A stretch of DNA of 64,000 nt from positions 1 to 64,000 of the forward strand of contig CALQFT020000001.1 in NCBI GenBank assembly GCA_943329925.2. Direction: 5' to 3'. Both the position numbers and the translations under genes were made by a program. The DNA is from Opitutus sp. GAS368. GTDB lineage: Bacteria; Verrucomicrobiota; Verrucomicrobiia; Chthoniobacterales; Chthoniobacteraceae. Shown piece by piece: positions 53,298 to 63,302 of the stretch. Within the stretch, counting starts at the first letter, position 1. The number at the start of each line of letters is the position of its first letter. The notes under the pieces are model-generated. The model was not told the origin of the DNA. It did no database searches and saw only the letters and a list, made by a program, of their open reading frames with translations.

Positions 53298-54929
53298 TTA
53301 GTGCGCTTTGAGCACTTGCGTGAAGGGTTTTCCTGTGCACCCGGCGGGTTCTGTCATGCCGAGGGTAGTGGAAAGAGTGGGGGCGAGGTCGCTCATGGGA
53401 AAGGAATCAGCGCAGCGGCCGGGCTTGAACGCCTGGCCAAAGAGCAGCACTGGAATATGGGAGTCGTACGAGTAGGGAGAGCCGTGGGTGGTGCCGCTGT
53501 GGCCGCCGCCCGATATCATAAACGCCTTGGAGACAAGCACTATGTCGCCGCTGCGTTCGGCGTTGTAGCCGTTAAGGACGCGCTGCCCCAGAGGGCCGGG
53601 GGCGCGGCCGTCCAGCAACTGGCTGCGAGAGTAGGCGGCTTGAAAGGACCCGGTATTCAGCGCCCACTCGCGAATGAAGACGGCGAGGTCTTCAGCGGGG
53701 ATTTGTTTTTCACGCAGGGTATTGTGGTTGAAATAGAGGTTGCCGTCGCTAAGACGAGGGGAGAGCAAGTACTTGCCCGGGCCGAAGCGCGCTTCTAAGT
53801 GTGCCAGTAAATCGCCCATGAGCGGCACTGCGTCCACCCGTTTGCCGTCCAAGCCCTGCTCTACGGCGAACTCCGGGGTGGGGGCGACGCCGTGATCGGC
53901 AGTGAGCACGATGGTTAGGTTGGCGAGGCCGATTTTTTGGTCCAGTTGTTGGAATAACGCCTCCAGTTGGCGATCTAGGCGCAGGATAATATCCTGAACT
54001 TCCTGGGAGTAGGGGCCGAAAGCGTGACCAACCAAGTCTGTCGAAGAGAAGGAAACGCACAAAAGATCGGGATTGGGCCCCTCGCCGAGATGCTCTCCCT
54101 CAACTGCGGCCAAAGCGAAATCGGCGAGCAACTGGTTGCCAAAGGGCGTGGGGGCTATGGTCTCAAAGCCCTCCGTCTTTGAAAGTTGAACCGTATGATC
54201 AAAGGTTCCCTTCGCCTCGCCGGGTAGCCTTCCTTCGCCCGCCGCCTCGTCTGGCCAGAGATAGGCGCTGGGTTCCAGCAGCCGTTTCCAAGTCTGTCCG
54301 ATGATTGCCGCGGGGCGTTTTTGGGCGTTAAACGCTTGCACCCATTCCGGCAGTTCTTTGCGGTAGTAGCTGCTGGTGATGAAGTTGCCGCTTGCAGAGT
54401 CGAACCAGTAAGCGCCTTGAGGCTTGCGGCCGGCGGGAAGGATGGCGCCGCGATCCTTTAGGGAAATGCCCACCACCTTGGACTGGTAGCGCAGGCGCAA
54501 CTCGTCAGCGAAGGTCGAGCCGATGAAGTTGCGGGGCGAACGTTTACCCGCAGTGCCCGGGGCGCCGACGGTTTCCGCATCGGCATCGCCGACGCAGTTG
54601 AGCGCCTTGAGGGAGCGTTTATCAAACCAGTCGTTGGAAATGATGCCGTGACTGCTCGGCGTGGTGCCGCTCAGGAAGCTGGCGTGGCCGGGGCCTGTGA
54701 CCGTCGGGGCGTAGTCGTAGTGGGCGTAAGTGAGGAAGGCTCCCTCTTGCATCAGCAGACGGAAGCCACGTTGGGAGAACTGGTTTTCAAAACGTTCGAG
54801 GTAATCGTAGCGCAACTGATCCACAAGAATGGCCAGCACTAGCTTGGGGCGCGGCTGCGCTTCGGCCTGCGCCAGTGGTGTTAGGGCAAAGCCGAGGAGG
54901 GCGATGAAAAGTAGATTGCGCAGTTTCAT
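53298..54929 (-). CDS. Secreted alkaline phosphatase superfamily enzyme (PafA-like)
   Basis: 543 aa from the ATG at 54929, which begins the signal MKLRNLLFIALLGFALTPLAQA; the ORF-track start adds 109 residues. It has an alkaline-phosphatase-superfamily core: metal-binding LVDQLRYDYLERF, the nucleophile threonine in YAPTVTGPGHASFLSGT, FSSTDLVGHAFGPYS, and VLTADHGVAPTPE. This layout fits PafA-type phosphatases or phosphodiesterases that act on phosphomonoesters in the periplasm. It is convergent with the NHL genes. Confidence 0.85.
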   Translation of the reverse strand: MKLRNLLFIALLGFALTPLAQAEAQPRPKLVLAILVDQLRYDYLERFENQFSQRGFRLLMQEGAFLTYAHYDYAPTVTGPGHASFLSGTTPSSHGIISNDWFDKRSLKALNCVGDADAETVGAPGTAGKRSPRNFIGSTFADELRLRYQSKVVGISLKDRGAILPAGRKPQGAYWFDSASGNFITSSYYRKELPEWVQAFNAQKRPAAIIGQTWKRLLEPSAYLWPDEAAGEGRLPGEAKGTFDHTVQLSKTEGFETIAPTPFGNQLLADFALAAVEGEHLGEGPNPDLLCVSFSSTDLVGHAFGPYSQEVQDIILRLDRQLEALFQQLDQKIGLANLTIVLTADHGVAPTPEFAVEQGLDGKRVDAVPLMGDLLAHLEARFGPGKYLLSPRLSDGNLYFNHNTLREKQIPAEDLAVFIREWALNTGSFQAAYSRSQLLDGRAPGPLGQRVLNGYNAERSGDIVLVSKAFMISGGGHSGTTHGSPYSYDSHIPVLLFGQAFKPGRCADSFPMSDLAPTLSTTLGMTEPAGCTGKPFTQVLKAH

Positions 54930-55028
54930 GGAGGTGGGAGCGACTCTGACTGGTCTCTTTGGTGGGTTGAATGACAAATCGCGAAAATCTCCTTCTTCGC
55001 CTGCAGGCTTGGATTTAGTCTCTTTCCA

Positions 55029-55268
55029 ATGAGCACTCCGCACATCGCCCAAAAAGCACCGTTCCCCGTCGAAGTCCAAGCAGGCAAAACCTACTATTGG
55101 TGTTCGTGTGGCAAAAGCGCCAACCAACCGTTTTGCGACGGTGCCCATAAAGGCAGTGAATTCGCCCCGACACCCTACACGGCGGAAAAGGATGGGACTG
55201 TGTATTTCTGCGGTTGCAAACACAGTGCCAAAGGGGCGCTGTGCGACGGAGGCCACGCCAAGCTGTAG
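55029..55268 (+). CDS. Small protein with two CDGSH iron-sulfur motifs
   Basis: 79 aa. Two CDGSH-type motifs occur, CSCGKSANQPFCDGAH and CGCKHSAKGALCDGGH, so it should hold two [2Fe-2S] clusters, each with three Cys and one His ligands. The N-terminal segment after MSTPHIAQKAPFPVEVQAGK is typical of bacterial forms of this protein. No signal peptide. It is divergent from the PafA-like gene. Confidence 0.9.
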   Translation: MSTPHIAQKAPFPVEVQAGKTYYWCSCGKSANQPFCDGAHKGSEFAPTPYTAEKDGTVYFCGCKHSAKGALCDGGHAKL

Positions 55269-55316
55269 GCGCTTGGCCTTTAAACTTCCCGAATCCTTGC
55301 GGTTGCTCCGCGGGAT

Positions 55317-56324
55317 TTACGGTTGGTAAATAGAGTCAAATACTCCGCCATCGGCGAAGTGCTTGGCCTGGGCTTGGCTCCAGCCACCGAATGAGCCATC
55401 GACAGTCACCATTTCCAGCTTTGGAAATTGCGAGGAGTACTTCTGTGCGGCCTTTTCTGCACGTGGTCGGTAGAAATTTTTCGCAATAATGTCCTGCCCT
55501 TCCTCGCTATAGAGATATTGCAGGTAAGCCTCGGCCACTGGGCGCGTCTTTTTGGCGTCCACATATTTGTCCACCACCGTGACGCTGGGTTCGGCGAGGA
55601 TGCTGATGGAGGGGATGACTATCTCGAACTTTTCCGTGCCGAATTCTTTTAAGGCTAAAAATGCCTCGTTTTCCCAAGCCAAAAGGACGTCACCGATGCC
55701 TCGCTGGGTGAAAGTGGTGGTCGCTCCGCGTGCGCCGCTGTCCAGAACGGGGACATTTTTGTATAGCTTCGCAATAAACTCCCGGACTTTGGGCTCATCT
55801 TTATTGAATACTTTTTCCGCATAGGCCCAAGCCGCGAGATAATTCCAGCGCGCTCCGCCTGAGGTTTTGGGATTTGGGGTGATGACCCGCAACCCGGGCT
55901 TTACGAGATCACCCCAATCTTTGATTCCCTTTGGGTTTCCTTTGTGGACTAGAAAAACGATGGTCGAGGTGTAAGGTGCTGAGTTGTGCGGCAATCGCTG
56001 AATCCATTTCTCTGGGATCAAGTGTCCCTTTTCATACAAGGCGTCCACATCCCCAGCTAGGGCGAGGGTGGCAATATCTGCGCGCAGGCCGTCGATGATG
56101 GAGCGGGCTTGTTTTCCAGAGCCTCCGTGGGATTGTTTAATTATTACGGCTTCGCCGGTTTGAGACTTCCAGTGTTTGGCGAAAGCCGCATTGTATTCTG
56201 TGAACAATTCACGGGTGGGATCGTAGGAAACGTTGAGAAGTTGGGTGGCGGCGGATGCGCAGGGGGAGGTAAAGGCGAGGAGGCTCAGCGTGGCCAAGAG
56301 GCGTGAAAAAGACGAAGCGTGCAT
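55317..56324 (-). CDS. sbp: Sulfate/thiosulfate ABC transporter substrate-binding protein
   Basis: 335 aa with a signal peptide ([18 protein letters not shown]). The family motifs [75 protein letters not shown] are clear. It binds sulfate in the periplasm. No cysTWA permease or ATPase genes are next to it in this window. Confidence 0.95.
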   Translation of the reverse strand: MHASSFSRLLATLSLLAFTSPCASAATQLLNVSYDPTRELFTEYNAAFAKHWKSQTGEAVIIKQSHGGSGKQARSIIDGLRADIATLALAGDVDALYEKGHLIPEKWIQRLPHNSAPYTSTIVFLVHKGNPKGIKDWGDLVKPGLRVITPNPKTSGGARWNYLAAWAYAEKVFNKDEPKVREFIAKLYKNVPVLDSGARGATTTFTQRGIGDVLLAWENEAFLALKEFGTEKFEIVIPSISILAEPSVTVVDKYVDAKKTRPVAEAYLQYLYSEEGQDIIAKNFYRPRAEKAAQKYSSQFPKLEMVTVDGSFGGWSQAQAKHFADGGVFDSIYQP

Positions 56325-56462
56325 GGGGTAAAGCTAGATTGGGAGCCGTGGCGGGAGGTTGGCGTGGGTGATGTTTAATCTACGCTAATTCGGAATAGTT
56401 GGCGCAAGTGTTTTTGGGCCGTGTTGCCTCGGCTCCCCGCGCACCTCTCTTTACCATCGGCT

Positions 56463-57224
56463 CTAGTCAAACCTGCTGTGCAGCCAGGCGTAGGGGAAGC
56501 CGTCCCCAGGACAATCCGTGGGCCAGCGCGGCGGGTTAATTTCCTTGTGCGCCTTTACCACGGCGGGGTTTGTGTCAATTTTGCCTACCCGTAGGCGCAG
56601 ATAGCGGATGAGTTCATCGAGTGCGGCGAGCTGTTTTTCGGTGGGCTTTTGCTGATTGAAATCACCCACTAGACAGATTCCAAGGGCGATATTGTTCAGA
56701 TAATCGCTGTGTACATGGCCGCCATTGATCTGTTTGTCCCAGCGGGCACCCACTTCTATCTCACCGTCGCCCGAGTTGGTTCCGTTGCCGATTACGAAAT
56801 GATAAGCCAAGCCGTTGGCCATTTTTCGCACGTTGGTGTGGTAGAAGTCGAAGGCCTTGGCATTGCCCTTTTTGGTGCCGCTATTGTGAACCACGATGTA
56901 GCGCCAGCGCGCCTTGCGGACCTGGGCGTTGTCGATGGACTGCCTCACGGAACGGGTGATAAATTTCCAGCGAGAAAACCAGCCGAAAAAAGGGACTGGC
57001 TGGGGATCTTCATTAAGATTGAGCCCTGATTTTTCAATGAGCAGAAGGGGCTCAGAGCCCTTTGGCAGTGTAGAGTTTTTGGCCTTGGGCTCAGGCCGTT
57101 TGGGACGGGGTTCTTCCTTTTTTTCGGAACGGCTCCGCTCGTCTTGGCGCAATTGTGCTGGGCCTTGAGTCGAACAGAGGATCGAGCACGTGAAAATAAA
57201 GCAAAGCGTAGTGCGGGGCGACAC
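56463..57224 (-). CDS. N-acetylmuramoyl-L-alanine amidase (amidase_2/PGRP-type)
   Basis: 253 aa if the GTG at 57224 is used, since it begins the export-like segment SPRTTLCFIFTCSILC; the ORF-track start overlaps the ACT gene. A charged KEEPRPKRPEPK linker follows. The amidase_2 core has YIVVHNSGTKKG (zinc His), GHVHSDYLNNIALGICLVGDFNQQKPT, and the C-terminal HKEINPPRWPTDCPGDGF. It cuts the bond between muramic acid and L-alanine. The start is uncertain. Confidence 0.8.
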   Translation of the reverse strand: MSPRTTLCFIFTCSILCSTQGPAQLRQDERSRSEKKEEPRPKRPEPKAKNSTLPKGSEPLLLIEKSGLNLNEDPQPVPFFGWFSRWKFITRSVRQSIDNAQVRKARWRYIVVHNSGTKKGNAKAFDFYHTNVRKMANGLAYHFVIGNGTNSGDGEIEVGARWDKQINGGHVHSDYLNNIALGICLVGDFNQQKPTEKQLAALDELIRYLRLRVGKIDTNPAVVKAHKEINPPRWPTDCPGDGFPYAWLHSRFD

Positions 57225-57303
57225 AGGGCTGGGGCGTATCCCGGAAGCTCCTAGTTTTAGGTAGGCAACCTCCGGTGGGGTGGGTGGCTGAGCGGGGGAA
57301 AAC

Positions 57304-57774
57304 TCAGCGGGAAATATCCGACTGACTGAGTATTTCGAAGCCGTGGTGTTGAATGACGGAAATGGCACACTCGTTGTCCTCGACATGGAGGGCCAAGGCG
57401 GTGCGGCCCCTTGGACGGGTTAGCAATGCGTAGGAACCGAAGATGTTGACATCTGCGGCGAGGAGAGATGCCAAAAGTCGGCCCAGTTCGGTGGGGCCTT
57501 CGGGCAATTCCACCACCAATAAGTCGCACACGGAGTGGGGAATTTCGTGCTCTGCAAAGATGTCCTGAACGGATTCTGGATCGCTTACCACGATGCGCAC
57601 AATGGCGGTGTCTGCAGAGGCTTGGACGCTGATGGCAACGACATGAACGTTGTGGTTGTTGAGCAGGCGCACGACTTCCATCAAGGCGCCCACTTTGTTG
57701 GGCAAAAAGACGGAGAACTGTGTGACTCGCGGGGTCCCCGTTTTTTCGGCTATGGATGAGTTTTCGAAGGGCAT
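57304..57774 (-). CDS. ACT-domain protein (two ACT domains)
   Basis: 156 aa with two tandem ACT-like halves: VTQFSVFLPNKVGALMEVVRLLNNHNVHVVAISVQ and LLVVELPEGPTELGRLLASLLAADVNIFGSYALLTRPRG. ACT domains bind amino acids as regulatory units. Similar small double-ACT proteins are widespread and uncharacterised; a role in branched-chain or aspartate-family control is possible but not shown. It precedes the amidase by 79 bp on the same strand. Confidence 0.8.
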   Translation of the reverse strand: MPFENSSIAEKTGTPRVTQFSVFLPNKVGALMEVVRLLNNHNVHVVAISVQASADTAIVRIVVSDPESVQDIFAEHEIPHSVCDLLVVELPEGPTELGRLLASLLAADVNIFGSYALLTRPRGRTALALHVEDNECAISVIQHHGFEILSQSDISR

Positions 57775-57810
57775 GGTTTAGTCAGGTTAAGTTTAAGAAA
57801 AAATAAGCGC

Positions 57811-58674
57811 TTAAGGCTTGGGCGCTGCGGTGACATCGTTGAGGGCTTTGGAGAGGGTGGAGGCAAGCGCCTTTACTTGTAGCTGGGTGGGTGCTTCGCC
57901 GTGCGGGCCAGCGAGCAGCAATTGGATCTCAAGAAGTTGAGGCCGGAGTTGTGCTAGAAGCGGAGTGGTGTTGAGCGCCTCGCCGAGTCGTTCGAAGCCG
58001 GCTTCCATTTCCAGTGCCAACGCGGGTTGCCGCAGCAGTAGGGCGGTGGATTCTGAGTAGTTTTCGCCCACGGTGCCCGCCACAACTTCCAGGCCACGCA
58101 ACCACGAACCCAAGGCAATCAAGCGCACAATTCCCTCATCTTGATGCGCTCGGAGTCCCGCACTCAGCTCGGCGAGAATTGCTTCCAATTCAAGTTTTAC
58201 CCCGGGCCAATCCCGGCGTTGAGCGGCTTCTCCCAGACTTCTCCCGCGATCAAGCACTTCGCTCTGCACGCCAAGAGTTTTGGCTAGCGCCAGCATCTCT
58301 TTGCCGGCATTGCGGCATTGTTGGGAATCCTCGGCTTGTGCGCCCAAATAGCTGTCCGCGAGAAAAATTCCCAGTACCAAGGCAGTTTGCACACGGCCCA
58401 CAAGCGGGGCTGGATTTGGCGGGCGGAACTTGGCGGCCCAATCGGGTTTGGATTGCCGTGCGAGGCTGGAGAACAGTTCTTCCACGAAGCGAGCGGAAGG
58501 AGCTTGCGCAGCGGGTACAATTGCAGCTGCTGCCGCGGGCTTGGTTCCGGCTGGCGGGCCAGCGGGAGTCTGAGGCAGGGCAGAGGACGTCGTTGCTAAA
58601 AACGTAACAGTGCAGAGGAATTGCATTCCTCGGATGGGTAAATTGAGCCGTGAATAGCGGCGCGGCTTCATCAC
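57811..58674 (-). CDS. Hypothetical exported protein
   Basis: 287 aa. The N-terminus has a signal-like segment (MQFLCTVTFLATTSSALP, after a short basic lead), then a Pro/Ala-rich linker of about 25 residues and a largely helical body (VQTALVLGIFLADSYLGAQAEDS, ELEAILAELSAGLRAHQDEG). I recognise no family. It is 36 bp upstream of the ACT gene on the same strand. Confidence 0.5.
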   Translation of the reverse strand: MMKPRRYSRLNLPIRGMQFLCTVTFLATTSSALPQTPAGPPAGTKPAAAAAIVPAAQAPSARFVEELFSSLARQSKPDWAAKFRPPNPAPLVGRVQTALVLGIFLADSYLGAQAEDSQQCRNAGKEMLALAKTLGVQSEVLDRGRSLGEAAQRRDWPGVKLELEAILAELSAGLRAHQDEGIVRLIALGSWLRGLEVVAGTVGENYSESTALLLRQPALALEMEAGFERLGEALNTTPLLAQLRPQLLEIQLLLAGPHGEAPTQLQVKALASTLSKALNDVTAAPKP

Positions 58675-58822
58675 AGCACTCTAATCGAACTTCAGCGCTT
58701 GTCAGCCCCTTTTGCACCGCTACGGCTGGGCTGGGAGTGACCGCTTTAGCGCCTTTCCTCACGAAATGACGTGTCTTTTGCTTTTCAATGGCTTTTGAAG
58801 GCGTACATTTGGCGGTTTTCCA

Positions 58823-60142
58823 ATGAGCCCAACTCCATCCACTGTTGAACTCTTCGACCAGTACGTAATGCCTACGTATGGGCGTTTCCCGCTGCAGTTA
58901 GCGCGTGGAGCCGGCTCTCGTATTTGGGACGAGGCGGGACGGGAATACCTCGATTTTGGGGCGGGCATTGCGGTGACGTCTCTGGGGCATTGCCACCCCA
59001 AGGTGAGCGCGCGCATGGCCGAGCAGATGGCCACTCTGGTGCATACGTCTAACCTGTATTACACTCGGCCTCAAGGCGAACTGGCCAAGCGCCTCGTGGA
59101 AATTGTCGGTGCTCCAGGGAAGATTTTCTTCTGTAATTCAGGCGCTGAGGCCAACGAGGCGCTGTATAAATTGGCTCGCAAGTTTGGTAACGAGACCAAT
59201 GGGTTCGCCCATCCCAACGCTGGAACTAGCAATCCGGACGCCCCTTTACGCCGCGGAATCATTACGATGCTCGGCTCTTTTCACGGACGCACTCTGGGTG
59301 GAATTGCCGCCACCGGGCAAGACAAGGTGAAGAAGGGGTTTGAGCCAATGGTAGAGGGCTATCGTCATATTGCCTTTAACGATGCGGCGGCGCTCTCTGA
59401 TGCCATGGATGATCCGGATACTGTGGCCGTACTTTTGGAGCCCATTCAAGGTGAAGGTGGAATTCACGCTGCGGATGCGGCTTACCTGCGCAAGGCCCGC
59501 GCACTTTGCGAGCAGCGTTCCTGTCTTTTGATGTTCGACGAGGTGCAATGTGGCCTTGGGCGCACCGGTGACTGGAATGGCTGGGACACTCTCGCTCCAG
59601 ACATTAAACCCGACGCAGTTTCCTGGGCTAAGGGTATCGCGGGCGGCTTTCCCGTCGGAGCGGTCTGGGTAAGTGGGCGTTTGGTTCAGATGCGAACCGG
59701 CGAGGTGAAGCCTTTGTGTGATTTACTGGGGCCGGGATCGCATGGGACAACCTTTGGGGGGACGCCTTTGATGTGTGTGGGTGCTCTGGAAGTGCTTGGA
59801 ATCATTGAAGAGGAGAATCTTTTGGAAAACGTGCGTCAACAGGGCCGTCACGCTGTGGCAGGCCTGCAGGCATTGCATTCTCCTTGGATTCGCGAAATTC
59901 GCAGCGTCGGGTTGATGCTCGGCATCGAGGTGGTGGCTGATTTTGCTGCGCGTTGCGTGCTTCCTGCGGGCAAGGCGCCTTCGATCTTTTTGGTGGAACG
60001 CCTGCACGAGGCCGGATTGCTCACTATTCCTTCTGGAACGCATACGTTGCGTTGGTTGCCTCCTTTGAATGTTTCTGCGGCGGAAATTGATGAAGCGACC
60101 AATATTTTGGGCGCGGTGCTTGCTGGATTACCCCAAGCCTAA
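58823..60142 (+). CDS. argD: Acetylornithine aminotransferase (ArgD)
   Basis: 439 aa class III PLP aminotransferase. Signs: GSRIWDEAGREYLDFGAGIAVTSLGHCHPKV, FFCNSGAEANEAL, FHGRTLGG, LMFDEVQCGLGRTGDW, and the Schiff-base lysine in SWAKGIAGGFPVGAVWV. The arginine assignment rests on ArgD-type GAGIAV and on argF, which begins 28 bp downstream. Length is slightly above usual. Confidence 0.9.
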   Translation: MSPTPSTVELFDQYVMPTYGRFPLQLARGAGSRIWDEAGREYLDFGAGIAVTSLGHCHPKVSARMAEQMATLVHTSNLYYTRPQGELAKRLVEIVGAPGKIFFCNSGAEANEALYKLARKFGNETNGFAHPNAGTSNPDAPLRRGIITMLGSFHGRTLGGIAATGQDKVKKGFEPMVEGYRHIAFNDAAALSDAMDDPDTVAVLLEPIQGEGGIHAADAAYLRKARALCEQRSCLLMFDEVQCGLGRTGDWNGWDTLAPDIKPDAVSWAKGIAGGFPVGAVWVSGRLVQMRTGEVKPLCDLLGPGSHGTTFGGTPLMCVGALEVLGIIEEENLLENVRQQGRHAVAGLQALHSPWIREIRSVGLMLGIEVVADFAARCVLPAGKAPSIFLVERLHEAGLLTIPSGTHTLRWLPPLNVSAAEIDEATNILGAVLAGLPQA

Positions 60143-60169
60143 GAGGGTGTGTGTGAAACTTATCTTCTC

Positions 60170-61078
60170 ATGAAACATTTGCTTTCCATCGAGGCCCTTA
60201 CTCGGGACGAAATTTACGACGTTCTGGATCTTGCCGAAACGCTCAAGGCTTCCCGTGGCCATCACGAGTTTCTGCCGCTTGCAGGGCAATGTTGGGCGCT
60301 CATTTTTAGCAAATCCTCTACCCGCACCCGGGTCTCCTTCGAGGTGGGGATCCGTGAACTGGGCGGCTCGGTCATGTTTTTGGCGGCAACCGACATTCAA
60401 CTGGGGCGAGGGGAACCCATCGAGGACACCGCCCGCGTGATGGGCCGGATGCTGGATGGAGCGGTGATTCGGACGTTTTTGCAGTCGGATGTGGAGACTT
60501 TTGCGCGTTATTCGCAAATCCCAACGGTCAATGCTCTTACGGATGACGAGCATCCTTGCCAGATTTTGGCTGATTTGCAGACAATTCGCGAACGGATGGG
60601 TTCGTTGGAAGGGCGTTCCGTTTGTTTTGTCGGCGACGGCGCCTGTAATGTGGCTGCCTCGTGGATTTGGGCCGCCGCAAAGTTGGATCTTGAGTTGCGC
60701 ATTGCCGCACCGGTGGGGTTCCAGCCCAGCGACAGTCTCTTGGAGCGGGCGCGGCGCACTGGACAGATATTGGTATTTGAGGATCCGGCTGAGGCGGCGC
60801 GCGGAGTGGATGTGCTTTACACCGATGTTTGGGTGAGCATGGGCAAGGAATTAGAGGCCGCGGAGCGGATGGCTTCGCTGGCAAAATACCAGATTAACGA
60901 GGCGCTGGTGGGTTTGGCCGCTCCCGGGGCACTGGTGATGCACTGTTTGCCCGCTTACCGTGGGAAAGAGATCACGGCGGAGACTTTTGAAGCACACGCT
61001 GAAACACTTTTTGATCAGGCGGAAAATCGCTTGCACGCACAGAAAGCAATTCTACAACTAATCGCCCGCAGAGCTTGA
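60170..61078 (+). CDS. argF: Ornithine carbamoyltransferase (ArgF)
   Basis: 302 aa from the ATG at 60170; the ORF-track start at 60149 precedes it. It makes citrulline from ornithine and carbamoyl phosphate. The carbamoyl phosphate site SSTRTRVSFE, DDEHPCQILADLQT and the ornithine/closing motif MHCLPAYRGKEI are complete. It is in an operon with argD. Confidence 0.96.
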   Translation: MKHLLSIEALTRDEIYDVLDLAETLKASRGHHEFLPLAGQCWALIFSKSSTRTRVSFEVGIRELGGSVMFLAATDIQLGRGEPIEDTARVMGRMLDGAVIRTFLQSDVETFARYSQIPTVNALTDDEHPCQILADLQTIRERMGSLEGRSVCFVGDGACNVAASWIWAAAKLDLELRIAAPVGFQPSDSLLERARRTGQILVFEDPAEAARGVDVLYTDVWVSMGKELEAAERMASLAKYQINEALVGLAAPGALVMHCLPAYRGKEITAETFEAHAETLFDQAENRLHAQKAILQLIARRA

Positions 61079-61211
61079 GTACTTACATCGAGTCGAAAAA
61101 GTTCGATGACTAGTTGTTTATTCCAAAGTCAAGACTTGGACTAAGGCAGAACGAGCTTCTGTATTTGTTATAATAATCAACCACCCCAAAACCACCCCCC
61201 ATTTTCCCCTT

Positions 61212-63302
61212 ATGAGTTCTCCCATGATCCCCGCCTCTTTTCTTGAAACCTCCGGAATTCCAATTGTGATTGTTTGTTCGATCATCGGCTTGCTCGTCTC
61301 GGTGGGATTGATCCGCTCAATTCTCAAAATCCGAATCGATCACCAGCGCATGCGGGAAATCGCGGCGGCCATTGAGGAGGGAGCGAAGGCTTACTTAAAC
61401 CGCCAGTTGGCGTCGATCAGTGTGATTGCCTCCGTGCTTTTTGCGCTGCTGTTTTGGAAACTGGGCGCGGCAACTGCACTTGGTTTTCTCTTGGGCGCGG
61501 TGTGTTCGCTAGTCGCCGGTTTTATTGGGATGCGTGTTGCTGTACTGGCTAACGTGCGGACGGCCCAGGGTGCTGTTCACAGTCGGCGGGCGGCGTTGAA
61601 GGTGGCTTTCAATGGCGGGGCGGTGACCGGCTTGCTTGTGGTGGGATTGGCGTTGCTTTCCACGGCGCTTTTTTACCAGGGAGTGCTGGGTTGGCAGGGA
61701 CAGGCGGAGGCGTTGCATAGTCTGGTGGGGTTGGCCTTGGGGGCGAGTCTCATCAGTGTGTTTGCCCGCTTGGGGGGCGGTATTTACACCAAAGCTGCCG
61801 ACGTTGGCGCGGATCTGGTGGGCAAAATTGAAAGCAATCTCGACGAGGATGACCCCCGTAATCCAGCCACTATCGCGGACAATGTCGGCGACAATGTGGG
61901 CGACTGTGCTGGGATGGCCGCCGACGTGTTTGAAACCTACGCGGTCAGTCTGATTGGGGCGGTTCTCATCGCCGGCCTCACCCTCAAGGGCTTCCCAAAC
62001 GCGATGTTATTCCCGTTTTTGCTCGGGGGCATTTCGATTTTGGGCGCGATTGTAGGCGTGGTTTTTGTGAATGTCACTGGGCTGGCGCCGGCTGCGGCAT
62101 TGATGTCTGGTGTGGGGGTTTCGGGGATCGTCTCAGCCGTGGCGCTTTGGCCAATCACCCAGTCGCTCTTTGGCTCGGGTGTTCAATTGGACGGTAAAAC
62201 GCTTAGCGCAGGGAGTGTGTATGGGGCGTCTTTGATCGGTCTGGTGATGACCGGGCTCGTCGTGGCGATCACTAATTATTATACCTCCACCCATTACGCG
62301 CCGGTGCGTAAAATCGCCAAGGCCTGCGAGACAGGCCACGCGACCAATATTATCGCAGGACTCGCAATGGGCCAACACGCTACGGCGCTGCCGGTACTTT
62401 GCATCGGGGCGGCGATTTTGGGTTCTTACGAACTGGCTGGGTTATATGGGATCGCGGTGGCGGTCATGGCGATGTTGTCCATGGCGGGCATCATCATTTC
62501 CTTGGATGCGTTCGGGCCGATCACCGACAACGCCGGCGGCATTGCCGTGATGGCGGGGCTCCCAGCGGAGGTGCGCATGATTACCGATGAACTGGACGCA
62601 GTGGGCAATACGATGAAGGCCGTGACCAAGGGCTACGCGATCGCCTCGGCGGGGCTGGCGGCGGTGGTGCTTTTCGGCACTTATGTCGAGGAGTTGCGTG
62701 TTCATCTTGAGCATGCCGGGCGCATGGTGGCGGGTGCCTTGGATTTTTCGCTCAACGATCCGAAGGTGATTATCGGTCTGTTTTTGGGTGGTCTGCTCCC
62801 CTTTGTCTTTTCGGCGTTCAGCATGGACGCCGTGGGGCGGGCGGCTGGCGCGGTGGTGGAGGAAGTGCGCCGTCAGCTCAAAGCAAAGCCCGGCATATTG
62901 CTCGGCACGGAGTTGCCTGAATACGGGACTTGCGTGGATATCGTGACCAAGGCGGCGTTACGCGAGATGATTATTCCCGCGCTGTTGCCCGTATTGTTTG
63001 TGGTTTGTATCGCGGCGACTCCGATGCTGGGAAAAACAGTGTTGGGCGGATTCTTAGTGGGCACGATTGTCACCGGACTCTTTATGGGGCTGGCTATGAC
63101 TTCCAGCGGAGGGGCGTGGGATAACGCCAAAAAATACATTGAAGAAGGAAACCATGGCGGGAAGCACTCGCCGGCTCATGGCGCAGCGGTGACAGGGGAT
63201 ACGGTAGGGGATCCTTACAAAGACACTTCAGGACCAGCGATCAATCCGATGATCAAAGTTGCTAATATTGTAGCCATTTTGGTAATCCCAATCTTCTTTT
63301 AA
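61212..63302 (+). CDS. hppA: K+-independent H+-translocating inorganic pyrophosphatase (HppA)
   Basis: 696 aa with about 16 membrane segments. It couples PPi hydrolysis to proton pumping. The catalytic signature [38 protein letters not shown] is intact. The cation-type position reads [13 protein letters not shown], with Lys where the K+-dependent type has Ala, so it is predicted K+-independent. The last codon overlaps the start of the next gene by one base (TAATG). Confidence 0.95.
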   Translation: MSSPMIPASFLETSGIPIVIVCSIIGLLVSVGLIRSILKIRIDHQRMREIAAAIEEGAKAYLNRQLASISVIASVLFALLFWKLGAATALGFLLGAVCSLVAGFIGMRVAVLANVRTAQGAVHSRRAALKVAFNGGAVTGLLVVGLALLSTALFYQGVLGWQGQAEALHSLVGLALGASLISVFARLGGGIYTKAADVGADLVGKIESNLDEDDPRNPATIADNVGDNVGDCAGMAADVFETYAVSLIGAVLIAGLTLKGFPNAMLFPFLLGGISILGAIVGVVFVNVTGLAPAAALMSGVGVSGIVSAVALWPITQSLFGSGVQLDGKTLSAGSVYGASLIGLVMTGLVVAITNYYTSTHYAPVRKIAKACETGHATNIIAGLAMGQHATALPVLCIGAAILGSYELAGLYGIAVAVMAMLSMAGIIISLDAFGPITDNAGGIAVMAGLPAEVRMITDELDAVGNTMKAVTKGYAIASAGLAAVVLFGTYVEELRVHLEHAGRMVAGALDFSLNDPKVIIGLFLGGLLPFVFSAFSMDAVGRAAGAVVEEVRRQLKAKPGILLGTELPEYGTCVDIVTKAALREMIIPALLPVLFVVCIAATPMLGKTVLGGFLVGTIVTGLFMGLAMTSSGGAWDNAKKYIEEGNHGGKHSPAHGAAVTGDTVGDPYKDTSGPAINPMIKVANIVAILVIPIFF

